Counted from the first letter of the stretch, positions 1 to 7,928 are shown. The stretch is DNA of 64,000 bases from Hyphomicrobiales bacterium (GCA_900467685.1 UBQX01000003.1:186001-250000); one strand, 5' to 3'. Numbers and translations are program-made. Notes: generated by a model not told the origin, from the letters alone.

Positions 1-974
1 ACCCGATGCATTTCGGCATCGGCTCGACGCTGCGTCGGCAGTTCGATCCGCAGGAAATGCGCATCATCCCATATCCGTCGGCCTTTTCGCTGGCCGCAGC
101 CCGGCTCGGCTGGGCGCTGCAGGATGTCGAGCAGATTTCCCTGCATGGCCGGCCGGTCACGACACTGATCCGACATTTGCAGCCGGCCGCTCGGATTCTG
201 GCGCTGACGTCAGATGCGTCGACGATCCGCGAGGTTGCGGAACTCATCGTCGCGAGGGGCTATGCCGGTTCGCATATCCATGTTCTCGAACATATGGGGG
301 GCGAGCGCGAGCGGGCCGGCCTCTACACTGTCGAAGACATTCTGGAAGCGGCACCCGAATTTGCCGATTTCAACACGATCGGCATTCATCTCGTCCGCGC
401 CGCCGCGTTTCAGCCGCTGGTGCCGGGTCTGGCGGACGATGCTTTCGTGCATGACGGGCAGATCACAAAGCGGGAAGTGCGGGCCGTGACGCTCGCCTAT
501 CTCATGCCGTATCGCAATGCGCTGCTCTGGGATGTCGGGGCGGGGTCAGGCTCGATCACGGTCGAATGGATGCGCGCCGGTGGACGTGCGGTGGCCATTG
601 AGCAGAAGCCGGAGCGGATCGAGATGATCCAGCAGAACGCCGCCGAGTTTGGCCTGTCTGCTCTTCAGATTGTCGAGGGCGAAGCGCCGGAGGCGCTGGC
701 CGAGCTCAAAGCTCCGGACGCCATCTTCATTGGCGGTGGCGTGACGGGCGAGGGCGTGTTCGAGGCCTGCTGGGAGGCGCTGAAGCCGGGCGGCCGGCTG
801 GTGGCCAATGCCGTGACGGTCGAGGGCGAAATGGCGCTGGCCTCGCTGCAGGCGCAGCTGGGTGGAGAACTGGTGCGGATGGCGGTGTCGCGGGCGGAGC
901 CTGTCGGGCGGTTTTCGGCGTTCAAGCCGATGATGCCGGTGACTTTGTGGTCGGTGCAGAAAGGGTGGGATTGA
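1..974 (+). CDS. cobL: Precorrin-6Y C5,15-methyltransferase (decarboxylating), 5' end outside window
   Basis: SAM-dependent enzyme of corrin ring synthesis that methylates C5 and C15 and decarboxylates the acetate side chain. The frame is open to the left edge and the first visible Met (position 6) is internal: only about 320 residues are seen, whereas the family runs near 400, so the N-terminal SAM loop of the CbiE half is missing. The C-terminal half is CbiT-like, with the methyltransferase motif DVGAGSGSITVEW about 175 residues after the first visible Met and a GGG turn after the central strands. It is followed by cobI after about 250 bp of repeats. The family call is firm; the start cannot be judged. 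Confidence 0.93.
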   Translation, partial: PMHFGIGSTLRRQFDPQEMRIIPYPSAFSLAAARLGWALQDVEQISLHGRPVTTLIRHLQPAARILALTSDASTIREVAELIVARGYAGSHIHVLEHMGGERERAGLYTVEDILEAAPEFADFNTIGIHLVRAAAFQPLVPGLADDAFVHDGQITKREVRAVTLAYLMPYRNALLWDVGAGSGSITVEWMRAGGRAVAIEQKPERIEMIQQNAAEFGLSALQIVEGEAPEALAELKAPDAIFIGGGVTGEGVFEACWEALKPGGRLVANAVTVEGEMALASLQAQLGGELVRMAVSRAEPVGRFSAFKPMMPVTLWSVQKGWD

Positions 975-989
975 TGGTGCGTCTTGCTC

Positions 990-1113
990 CGATCTCCCCC
1001 CTTGAGGGGGAGATGTCGGCGCAGCCGACAGAGGGGGGTGTTCGGCATCCTCCGGCGTTTGCTGCTACCCCCCTCTGGCCTGCCGGCCATCTCCCCCTCA
1101 AGGGGGGAGATCG
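990..1113. repeat. Mosaic palindromic element, copy 1 (intergenic)
   Basis: A 124-bp element with perfect 12-bp terminal inverted repeats (CGATCTCCCCCC at 990-1001 and its complement at 1102-1113). Inside are two hairpins: one built on GTCGGC/GCCGAC next to a G-run, the other on GGCC/GGCC next to a C-run, separated by about 25 bp of unique DNA. It lies between cobL and cobI. The same architecture in opposite order is found at 2451-2570 inside the next gene but one. It resembles the rhizobial intergenic mosaic palindromes (RIME-like); the exact family name cannot be fixed without a database. Confidence 0.85.
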
Positions 1114-1132
1114 AATGCCGCGCGGTCGCGCG

Positions 1133-1219
1133 TTACCCCTCACCAAGCCCGCCAAGCCAATCGGCTGCGCCTCTTGGGGCCGGCTATCCTCTCCCACAAG
1201 GGGAGAGGACGGGGAGGCC
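1133..1219. repeat. Second repeat family, copy 1, upstream of cobI
   Basis: About 85 bp nearly identical to 60354-60432. It contains nested inverted repeats, including CCTCTCCC (1188-1195) with GGGAGAGG (1201-1208) around a 5-nt loop, and CCAAG...CTTGG around a GC-rich core. Its right end runs into the GGGGAGG at 1211-1217 that is the best Shine-Dalgarno for cobI, so the repeat may supply or contain the ribosome binding site. Confidence 0.8.
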
Positions 1220-1223
1220 CATC

Positions 1224-1964
1224 ATGCCTGGTAAACTCTATGGCCTCGGCCTCGGCCCCGGCGATCCGGAACTGATCACGCTGAAGGCGCATCGGATCAT
1301 CACCGCCGCGCCGGTCATCGCCTATCCGGCCCCCGATACCGGCCCAAGCTTCGCGCGGCAGATCGCGGAGCGGTATCTGCGGCCCGAACAGGTGGAAATT
1401 CCCATCGTCATGCCGATGCGGGTCGAACGCTATCCGGCGCAGGACGTCTATGACGCGGCCGCCAAGGACATTGCCGCCCATCTCGACGCGGGCCACGATG
1501 TGGCGGTTCTCTGCGAAGGCGATCCGTTTTTCTTCGGCTCCTTCATGTATCTCTTCGAGCGCCTTGAAGCGCAATACGAAGTCGAGATCGTGCCGGGCGT
1601 GTCGTCGATCATGGCCGGTGCTGCGGCGCTGAAGCGGCCGCTGACGGCGCGGAATGATGTTCTGACCGTCATTCCTGGACCGGTGGACACGGAGACACTC
1701 CGCGCGCGCATCGACGCTTCCGATGCGGTTGCGATCATGAAGGTCGGGCGGCATTTTGCGCGCATCCGCGATCTCATCCGCCAGATGGGGCTCATCGACC
1801 GCGCCGGCTATCTGGAGCGCGTCTCGCTCGACAATGAGCGGGTGTTTCCGCTTGCTGACGTTGCGCAGGACGCCGCGCCCTATTTCTCGCTTATCCTGAT
1901 CTACAAGGGGCAGGAGGACTGGATTTCCAGCCTGCCCATCGTCACGAAAGACCATTCCGCATGA
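1224..1964 (+). CDS. cobI: Precorrin-2 C20-methyltransferase
   Basis: Transfers a methyl group from SAM to C20 of precorrin-2. The 246-residue protein has the usual family length and a tetrapyrrole methylase fold: glycine-rich GLGLGPGDPELITLKA at residues 5-20 and the SAM-site segment CEGDPFFFGSF near residue 96. The frame is open further upstream through the repeats, but ATG 1224 has a strong GGGGAGG six bases before it and begins exactly at the conserved domain, so it was chosen. The stop overlaps the start of the cobJ fusion by four bases (ATGA), indicating translational coupling. Confidence 0.95.
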   Translation: MPGKLYGLGLGPGDPELITLKAHRIITAAPVIAYPAPDTGPSFARQIAERYLRPEQVEIPIVMPMRVERYPAQDVYDAAAKDIAAHLDAGHDVAVLCEGDPFFFGSFMYLFERLEAQYEVEIVPGVSSIMAGAAALKRPLTARNDVLTVIPGPVDTETLRARIDASDAVAIMKVGRHFARIRDLIRQMGLIDRAGYLERVSLDNERVFPLADVAQDAAPYFSLILIYKGQEDWISSLPIVTKDHSA

Positions 1965-3892
1965 CCAGACCCGCCGTCATAACCTTAAGCGAACAGGCCA
2001 CCGCTACCGGCCGCGCCATTGCGGACCTTCTCGGCGGCGAGCTTGTTGGCGCGCGCGCGCGGGTGGCCTCCGCCGACCGGCTGTTCGATGAGGCGCGGGT
2101 GGAGGTGCAGGCACTGTTTTCCGCAGGTCGCCCCATCGTCGCCGTGATGGCGTCGGGCGCGCTGATCCGGCTCGTTGCGCCGCTGCTGTCCGACAAGATG
2201 GTTGAGCCGCCGGTGATTGCGGTTGCCGAGGACGGGTCGTCTGTTGTGCCGCTGCTCGGAGGGCATCATGGGGCGAATGATCTGGCGCGGGCGATTGCCG
2301 AGGGTTTGAAGGGGCATGCGGCGATTACGACGGCGGGGGATCTGCGGTTCGGGATTGCGCTCGATGCGCCGCCGGCCGGGGTGAAGCTGGCGAATCCGGA
2401 GGCGGCCAAGGCGGTGATGGCGGAGCTGGTGGCCGGCGCTGCGGTGAGGTCACTCTCCCCCCTTGGGGGGGAGATGCCCGGCAGGGCAGAGGGGGGTAAG
2501 TCTGCCTCTGCGCCAGCGGTACCCCCCTCTGTCGGCTTCGCCGACATCTCCCCCTCAAGGGGGGAGAGTGGAGCGTGGGGATGGCTCGCCGCTTCCAAGT
2601 TGCCCTTCTCGGACAATGGCACCGTCACGCTGACCGTCACCGACAAACCCCACGCGGCTGGCCCGCTCGAACTCGTCTACCACCCCGCCGCCCTCGCGCT
2701 CGGCATGGGCTGCGAGCGCGGCTGTGATCCGGCCGAGGCAATTGCGCTGGCGGAGAAGGCACTGGCGGAGAGCGGCTACGCGCGCCAATCTATCGCGGCC
2801 ATCGTATCGCTCGATCTGAAGGCGGATGAGGCGGCGGTCCAGGCGGTGGCGGCGCATTTCGGGGTGCCGGCGCGGTTCTTCGATGCGGCGGCGCTGGAGC
2901 GCGAGACGCCGCGGCTGAAGAACCCGTCCGAGGTCGTCTTTGCCGAAGTCGGTTGCCATGGCGTGGCGGAAGGTGCGGCGCTGGCGGCGGCGGGTTCGAC
3001 TGGCGAACTGGTGTTTCCCAAGATCAAGTCCAGGGGCGCGACGGCGGCGATTGCGCGGTCCTCCGAGGTCATCAATCCGGCGCAGATCGGCCGGGCGCGG
3101 GGGCGGCTGTTCGTTGTCGGCATCGGGCCGGGCTCTGACGGCTGGCGGTCGCCGGAGGTGACGGAGATGGTCGCCAGGTCCACCGATCTCGTCGGCTATT
3201 CGCTCTATCTCGATCTGCTGGGGCCGCTTGCCAAGGGTAAGGCGCGGCACGATTTCGATCTCGGCAAGGAAGAGGCGCGCGTTGTGCGCGCCATGGAGCT
3301 TGCGGGCGAGGGGCGCGATGTGGCGCTCGTGTGCTCGGGTGATGCGGGCATTTACGCCATGGCGACGCTGGTTTTCGAACTTTTCGACAAAGGCGGCATT
3401 TCCGATGCGGCGTCGCGGATCGAGGTGCAATGCTCGCCCGGCATTTCGGCGCTGCAGGGCGCTGCCGCCCGCATTGGTGCGCCGCTCGGGCATGATTTCT
3501 GCACGATTTCGCTCTCCGATCTGCTGACGCCGTGGGAGGATATCAAGCGGCGCGTCAAGGCGGCGGGCGAGGGCGATTTCGTCATCGCGTTCTATAATCC
3601 TGTGTCGATGAAGCGCCGAATGCAGCTGGCCTATGCCCGCGACGAGCTCCTGAGATATCGCCCGGCTTCGACGCCCGTCGTGCTGGCGACCAATCTTGGT
3701 CGTCCCGGCGAGAGCGTGCGCACGGTGCCGCTTGGAGAACTCAACATTGAAGAGGTCGATATGTTGACCGTGGTCGTCGTCGGCTCGTCCGAGAGCCGGA
3801 CCGTGAAGACCGGCGACGGCAAGACCTGGGTCTATACGCCACGCGGCTATTCCGGAAAGTCGGAAAGCGGCATGAAGAAAGTGGAAGCATGA
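1961..3892 (+). CDS. cobJ: CbiG-like / precorrin-3B C17-methyltransferase fusion
   Basis: A 643-residue fusion. Residues 1-160 resemble the CbiG N-terminal and middle regions, about 225-365 the CbiG/CobE C-terminal domain (GMGCERGCDPAEAIALAE), and from about 384 the tetrapyrrole methylase CobJ (GIGPGSDGWRSPE, then CSGDAGIYAMA). CobJ methylates C17 with ring contraction chemistry. Residues 164-203 are encoded by an in-frame 120-bp palindromic element (2451-2570) that splits the CbiG part; the stretch is rich in S, G, P and E and unlike the flanks. The gene overlaps cobI and cobM by ATGA. CobJ activity is probably intact because the insertion lies far upstream of that domain; the effect on the CbiG part is unknown. 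Confidence 0.93.
   Translation: MTRPAVITLSEQATATGRAIADLLGGELVGARARVASADRLFDEARVEVQALFSAGRPIVAVMASGALIRLVAPLLSDKMVEPPVIAVAEDGSSVVPLLGGHHGANDLARAIAEGLKGHAAITTAGDLRFGIALDAPPAGVKLANPEAAKAVMAELVAGAAVRSLSPLGGEMPGRAEGGKSASAPAVPPSVGFADISPSRGESGAWGWLAASKLPFSDNGTVTLTVTDKPHAAGPLELVYHPAALALGMGCERGCDPAEAIALAEKALAESGYARQSIAAIVSLDLKADEAAVQAVAAHFGVPARFFDAAALERETPRLKNPSEVVFAEVGCHGVAEGAALAAAGSTGELVFPKIKSRGATAAIARSSEVINPAQIGRARGRLFVVGIGPGSDGWRSPEVTEMVARSTDLVGYSLYLDLLGPLAKGKARHDFDLGKEEARVVRAMELAGEGRDVALVCSGDAGIYAMATLVFELFDKGGISDAASRIEVQCSPGISALQGAAARIGAPLGHDFCTISLSDLLTPWEDIKRRVKAAGEGDFVIAFYNPVSMKRRMQLAYARDELLRYRPASTPVVLATNLGRPGESVRTVPLGELNIEEVDMLTVVVVGSSESRTVKTGDGKTWVYTPRGYSGKSESGMKKVEA
2451..2570. repeat. Mosaic palindromic element, copy 2, in frame inside cobJ fusion
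   Basis: A 120-bp element with perfect 12-bp terminal inverted repeats (CACTCTCCCCCC at 2451-2462, complement at 2559-2570). It has the two internal hairpins of the 990-1113 copy but in reversed order: the GTCGGC...GCCGAC hairpin is now on the right. Its length is a multiple of three and it has no stop codon in the cobJ frame, so it adds 40 codons without breaking the gene. Confidence 0.9.
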
Positions 3893-4674
3893 CAGTCTAT
3901 TTCATCGGCGCCGGTCCCGGCGCGCCTGATCTCATCACCGTGCGCGGCTTGCGGCTGATCGAAAGCTGCCGGGTCTGCCTCTATGCCGGTTCGCTGGTGC
4001 CGGAAGAGACGGTGAAATGCGCGCCGGAGGGCGCCATCGTCAAGGACACCGCGCCCATGCATCTCGACGAGATCGTCGCGGACATGAAGGCGGCGCATGA
4101 GCGCGGCGAGGATGTCGCCCGCGTCCATTCCGGCGATCCTTCGATCTATGGGGCGATTGCCGAGCAGATGCGCAGGCTCGATGCGCTCGAAATCCCTTAT
4201 GAAGTCGTGCCGGGAGTTCCGGCCTTTGCGGCGGCGGCGGCGAAGATGAAGGCGGAGCTGACGCTGCCGGAAATCGCGCAGACGATCATCATCACCCGCA
4301 CCGGCATGAAGGCCTCTTCCATGCCGGAATTCGAGACTCTGGAGATCCTGGGCAAGTCGCGCGCGACGCTCGCCATCCATCTCTCGATCCGCAATCTCAC
4401 CTATGTCCACGACGCGCTCGTGCCCTATTACGGCGAGGATTGCCCGGTCATCATCGCCTATCGCGCCACCTGGCCGGACGAGCAGTACATCCGCACGACG
4501 CTGTCGGCCATGAAGGAGGATGTGCGCAAGGCGAAAATCACTCGCACGGCACTGATCTTCGTCGGCAAGGTTTTCGGCGAGGTCGAGTTCCGCGACAGCG
4601 ATCTGTACAACGCCTCCTTCAGCCATGTTTTGAGAAACAAGGGAAAGAAGAAGAGTTCTGTAGACGCGTCATGA
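3889..4674 (+). CDS. cobM: Precorrin-4 C11-methyltransferase
   Basis: SAM-dependent methylation of C11 of precorrin-4. A 261-residue single-domain tetrapyrrole methylase: FIGAGPGAPDLITVRG at residues 4-19, CLYAGSLVPEETV after it, and HSGDPSIYGAIAEQM near residue 82. Length matches the family. The ATGA overlap with the cobJ fusion makes cobI-cobJ-cobM one translational unit. It is followed by a short gap and genes with no link to cobalamin. Confidence 0.96.
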   Translation: MTVYFIGAGPGAPDLITVRGLRLIESCRVCLYAGSLVPEETVKCAPEGAIVKDTAPMHLDEIVADMKAAHERGEDVARVHSGDPSIYGAIAEQMRRLDALEIPYEVVPGVPAFAAAAAKMKAELTLPEIAQTIIITRTGMKASSMPEFETLEILGKSRATLAIHLSIRNLTYVHDALVPYYGEDCPVIIAYRATWPDEQYIRTTLSAMKEDVRKAKITRTALIFVGKVFGEVEFRDSDLYNASFSHVLRNKGKKKSSVDAS

Positions 4675-4712
4675 TCGCTTGGTAAGCTGTCTCCTGTGAA
4701 AGGAGTTCGAGC

Positions 4713-5168
4713 ATGACCGAAGAGAGCGACTACAAGGATGGCGGCTGCCGTTGCGGGGCTGTGCGCTTCCGGGTGAAGGGCAGGCCGATGATCACCATGG
4801 CCTGCCATTGCACGGGCTGCCAGAAGATGACGGCAAGCGCCTTTTCGCTGAGTTCGTTCTACGCGCTTGAGAATTTCGAAGTCACACAAGGCGAGACGGT
4901 GTTGGGCGGGCTTCGTCAGGAGCTGAAGCACCATGTCTGCCCGGACTGCAAAAGCTGGATGTTCACCCGCGCCGACATGATGGGGCCGCATGTGAATGTC
5001 CGTTCGACGCTGATCGACGACAGCCGGGGCTACAAGCCGTTTATCGAAACTTTCACCAGCGAAATGCTGCCCTGGGCAAAGACGCCGGCACAGCACAGTT
5101 TCGAGACATTCGCGCCGATGGAGCGTTTCCCTGAGTTGCTCGCGGCCTATGCCGCATCCGATTTCTGA
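4713..5168 (+). CDS. GFA (Mss4-like zinc-binding) family protein
   Basis: A 151-residue protein of the family named after glutathione-dependent formaldehyde-activating enzyme. The zinc ligands are visible: C12 and C14 (GCRCGAVRF), C31, C33 and C36 (CHCTGC) and C76 and C79 (CPDC). Family members bind zinc and sometimes glutathione, but most have no proven substrate, so no reaction is assigned. AAGGAG lies about ten bases before the ATG. It sits between the two halves of the cob cluster with no obvious functional tie. Confidence 0.9.
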   Translation: MTEESDYKDGGCRCGAVRFRVKGRPMITMACHCTGCQKMTASAFSLSSFYALENFEVTQGETVLGGLRQELKHHVCPDCKSWMFTRADMMGPHVNVRSTLIDDSRGYKPFIETFTSEMLPWAKTPAQHSFETFAPMERFPELLAAYAASDF

Positions 5169-5184
5169 TCGGAGCGCTGATCCA

Positions 5185-5472
5185 ATGGAATTCGAAGCCG
5201 AAATCTGGAAGTCGGAGGGGGCGGGCGGCTGGCATTTCGTCACTGTCCCACCTGATCTCGGCCTTCAGATCAAGGCGGAGAGCGGATTTGGTGGGCCCGG
5301 CTGGGGCATGATCAAGGTGCGGGCGACCATCAATGGGACCGGCGTCGAGACCTCCATCTTTCCCGACAAGAAATCCGGCAGCTATCTGCTGCCGTTGAAG
5401 GCGGATGTTCGCAAGACCGCGAGGCTTGCGGTGGGCGATACGATCCGGGTAAGACTGGAGTTCATCGCATGA
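5185..5472 (+). CDS. DUF1905 domain protein
   Basis: A 95-residue protein that is all DUF1905: WHFVTVPPDLGLQIK, then GWGMIKVRATINGT and a C-terminal GDTIRVRLEF. DUF1905 is a small beta-barrel domain of unknown function often found alone or fused to YdeI-like domains. ATG 5185 was preferred over an upstream start at 5149 because the domain begins immediately and the upstream codons overlap the preceding gene; GGAGCG lies nearby. Probably co-transcribed with the GFA gene, 16 bases away. Confidence 0.85.
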   Translation: MEFEAEIWKSEGAGGWHFVTVPPDLGLQIKAESGFGGPGWGMIKVRATINGTGVETSIFPDKKSGSYLLPLKADVRKTARLAVGDTIRVRLEFIA

Positions 5473-5508
5473 GCGCCGATATTTCGATTATCAAAAGGTA
5501 AGAACACT

Positions 5509-6468
5509 ATGCATAAGGTCATTTTTGACACCGATCCCGGCGTTGACGACGCCATGGCGCTCCTCTTTCTGCATCACCACAAGGATATCGATCTGCTGGG
5601 CGTGACGACCGTGTTCGGCAATGCCCGGATCGAGGTGACGACGCGCAATGCGCTGTTTCTCAAACGTGAGTGGAAGATCGATGCGCCGGTGGCACAAGGT
5701 GCGGGCGAGACCTTCATTCCGCATCGCGTGACGCATGAGCCGCCGAAGCATATCCACGGTGCCGACGGGCTCGGCAATATCGGCGTGCCGGAAACTGTCG
5801 ATATCGCGCCTGATCCGCGTCCCGCCGCACAGTTCATCATCGATATGGTGCGCAAGTATCCGGGCGAGGTGACGCTGGTCGCCGTCGGCCGCATGACGAA
5901 CCTTGCCAATGCACTGAAGCAGGACCCGGAAATCGTTTCGCTGGTCAAGGAAATCGTCATCATGGGCGGCGCTTTCGAAGTGCCCGGCAATGTGACGCCG
6001 GCGGCCGAGGCCAATATCCACGGTGATCCGGAAGCAGCCGACATCGTGGCGACAGCGACCTGGCCGGTCGTCTGGATCGGTCTCGATGTCACCATGCAGA
6101 CCGTGATGACGCGCACGCAGCTCAAGGATATCGCCGACGCGGCCGGCGCTCGCGGCAAGCTGCTCTTCGACCTGTCGCAGTTCTATATCGACTTCTACGA
6201 AGGCCTCGTCGATGACGGCATGGTCATTCACGATAGCTGCGCCTGCGCCTATGTCGTCGCGCCTGAACTCTTCACCACCCGCTCCGGCACCGTCCGCGTC
6301 GTCTGCGGCGGCATCGCCGATGGCAAGACGATCCAGAAACCCGACGGCCGCGGCTTCGGACCGTCTGATTGGGATAACCTGCCGAGCCAGAAGATTGCGG
6401 TGGGCATCGATGACAAGGCGGTGCTGAAGCTGATCCATGATGCGATCGTGTCGGTGAAGGAAGATTGA
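5509..6468 (+). CDS. Nucleoside hydrolase (inosine-uridine preferring type)
   Basis: A 319-residue cytoplasmic hydrolase that cleaves the N-glycosidic bond of ribonucleosides to free base and ribose. The calcium-binding signature DTDPGVDDAMALLF is at residues 5-18, followed by GVTTVFGNA, a central EIVIMGGAF and the N-terminal-side aspartates of the family. Base preference cannot be read from sequence. There is no signal peptide and no adjacent nucleoside transporter, so its role is probably general salvage. Confidence 0.93.
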   Translation: MHKVIFDTDPGVDDAMALLFLHHHKDIDLLGVTTVFGNARIEVTTRNALFLKREWKIDAPVAQGAGETFIPHRVTHEPPKHIHGADGLGNIGVPETVDIAPDPRPAAQFIIDMVRKYPGEVTLVAVGRMTNLANALKQDPEIVSLVKEIVIMGGAFEVPGNVTPAAEANIHGDPEAADIVATATWPVVWIGLDVTMQTVMTRTQLKDIADAAGARGKLLFDLSQFYIDFYEGLVDDGMVIHDSCACAYVVAPELFTTRSGTVRVVCGGIADGKTIQKPDGRGFGPSDWDNLPSQKIAVGIDDKAVLKLIHDAIVSVKED

Positions 6469-6483
6469 GGATGTGACCTTCGT

Positions 6484-6519
6484 TTCCAGATTGGGAATTT
6501 TGTTGTTCCCACTCTGGAA
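6484..6519. promoter_or_regulatory. Candidate HigA operator overlapping the higBA promoter region
   Basis: An inverted repeat with 14-bp arms, TTCCAGATTGGGAA (6484-6497) and TTCCCACTCTGGAA (6506-6519), matching at 13 of 14 positions around an 8-bp spacer. It ends 20 bp before the higB start chosen here. Type II toxin-antitoxin operons are normally repressed by the antitoxin bound to such palindromes, so this is the expected autoregulatory site. Binding itself is inference. Confidence 0.7.
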
Positions 6520-6538
6520 ACATGCTATGTCACGCCTC

Positions 6539-6850
6539 ATGAATGTGATCGCCAAGTCCGCGCTGGTCGAGTTCTGGAACCGGCAGCCGGCGGGAGTGCC
6601 GCAGAACACGGCCCGCGCTGCCATGATGGACTGGTACACGACAGCTTCCGATGCGCGTTGGGATCATTTCGACGATTTGAAGAAGACGTTCAATTCGGCG
6701 GATTATGTGGCTGACGGCAAGGTCGTCTTCGATGTCGGCGGCAACAAGTATCGGATTGTTGGCCTCGTCGCTTATCGCACGAAGCGCATCTTCGTGCTGT
6801 TCGTCGGGACGCATGCCGACTATGACCGGATCGACGTTAAAGCTTTGTGA
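6539..6850 (+). CDS. higB: Type II toxin, HigB family (mRNA interferase)
   Basis: A 103-residue RelE-fold toxin that cleaves mRNA, usually on the ribosome. It opens with MNVIAKSALVEFW as in the HigB family and contains WDHFDDLKKTF, VVFDVGGNKYRIV and a C-terminal FVGTHADYDRIDVKAL, all typical. In-frame ATGs occur at 6527 and 6539; 6539 fits the family start, and neither has a clear Shine-Dalgarno. The gene order toxin then antitoxin is the higBA arrangement. The antitoxin follows after 8 bases. Confidence 0.9.
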   Translation: MNVIAKSALVEFWNRQPAGVPQNTARAAMMDWYTTASDARWDHFDDLKKTFNSADYVADGKVVFDVGGNKYRIVGLVAYRTKRIFVLFVGTHADYDRIDVKAL

Positions 6851-6858
6851 GGCAGGAC

Positions 6859-7239
6859 ATGATGAAGTTTGACGACTTGCGGACCTTGCAGAGTGACGAC
6901 GAGTATCGTGCGGCGCTGAAGGCCGTGCGTCCCTATTTCGAGAACGAGCCGGCGGAGGGGACGCCGGAGGCCGCGCATTTCGATGCGCTTGTGCTGCTCA
7001 TCGAGGAATATGAGCGGCGGCATTTCGAGATACCGCGCTCTAGCCCGGTGGATGTCATCAAGTCCGTCATGGCTGCGAACAATTACAGCCGTGCGGACCT
7101 GATTGAAGTCATCGGCTCCAAGTCGCGCGCCGCCGATCTACTGAACGGGCGACGCGATATCAATCTCGATCAGATCCGCAAGCTCAGCAAGGCTTGGGGT
7201 ATTCCGGTCGGGGCGTTGGTGGGCGATCTGGCGGCCTAA
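6859..7239 (+). CDS. higA: Type II antitoxin, HigA family (helix-turn-helix)
   Basis: A 126-residue antitoxin. The C-terminal half is an XRE-type helix-turn-helix (about residues 70-115: NYSRADLIEVIGSKSRAADLLNGRR, quoted in part) and the N-terminal half, acidic and helical, is the likely toxin-binding part. GAGG six bases before ATG 6859 decides the start; ATG 6862 is an alternative and an upstream GTG at 6847 overlaps higB. The stop codon overlaps the stop of cobK on the other strand. Confidence 0.9.
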   Translation: MMKFDDLRTLQSDDEYRAALKAVRPYFENEPAEGTPEAAHFDALVLLIEEYERRHFEIPRSSPVDVIKSVMAANNYSRADLIEVIGSKSRAADLLNGRRDINLDQIRKLSKAWGIPVGALVGDLAA

Positions 7240-7928
7240 CGCCCGACCATCACCACCGGCAATCCCATCCCTCTAGCAGCCACGATCTTTGCAAAGGCCC
7301 CATGGCCACCCGAATTGCGGCAAACGATGTGGGTGATGGCGTGGCTGCGAAAGAGGGCGGCTTCTTCGCCCGGATCGGTTGACGGTTTGGCGGTGAGGAT
7401 CTCGTGGCTGGCGAAAGCCAAGGGGCTTTCCGGCGGATCGACCATGCGGATGACGAAGTGGCAGTCGGTGCGGTCTAAGAAGGCGTCGAGATATTGGCGG
7501 CCGAGTGCCAGGAGGACGCGGGCGTTTGGCGGCGGGGCGTTGGCGGCATCTTCGAGCGTGGCGACTTCGATCCAGAGATCGCCGGGCTGTTTTTGCCACG
7601 GCGCGCGCGTGCGGATATCGAGCGGCAGGGCGGCGATTTCGCAGGCTTTGACGGCGTTTGCGGAAATGGTTTTGGCGAAGGGATGCGTGGCGTCGATGAC
7701 GCGTGTGAAGCTCTCGGCTTTCAGGTAGCCGGCGAGGCCTTCCGCGCCGCCGAAGCCGCCGATGCGGAGCTTGCCTTCGACGGGGGCGGGCTCCTTCGTG
7801 CGACCGGCCAGCGAGGTGGTGACGTCGAGGCCTTTCGCAGCCAGTTCGCGGGCGAGGTCGGCGGCCTCGCGGGTGCCGCCGAGGACGAGGATTTTTTCGG
7901 GCTTCTGGGGATGCGCATCACTGGGCAT
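7236..7928 (-). CDS. cobK: Precorrin-6A reductase
   Basis: NAD(P)H-dependent reduction of precorrin-6A to dihydro-precorrin-6. A 230-residue protein with the N-terminal nucleotide-binding LVLGGTREAADLAREL, the conserved IDATHPFAKTIS, and HIVCRNSGGHGAFAKI near the C terminus. It overlaps cbiD by 11 bases on the same strand, so the two are coupled. The TAG stop overlaps the TAA stop of higA on the opposite strand, so the two units converge with no space for a terminator. Confidence 0.93.
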   Translation of the reverse strand: MPSDAHPQKPEKILVLGGTREAADLARELAAKGLDVTTSLAGRTKEPAPVEGKLRIGGFGGAEGLAGYLKAESFTRVIDATHPFAKTISANAVKACEIAALPLDIRTRAPWQKQPGDLWIEVATLEDAANAPPPNARVLLALGRQYLDAFLDRTDCHFVIRMVDPPESPLAFASHEILTAKPSTDPGEEAALFRSHAITHIVCRNSGGHGAFAKIVAARGMGLPVVMVGR

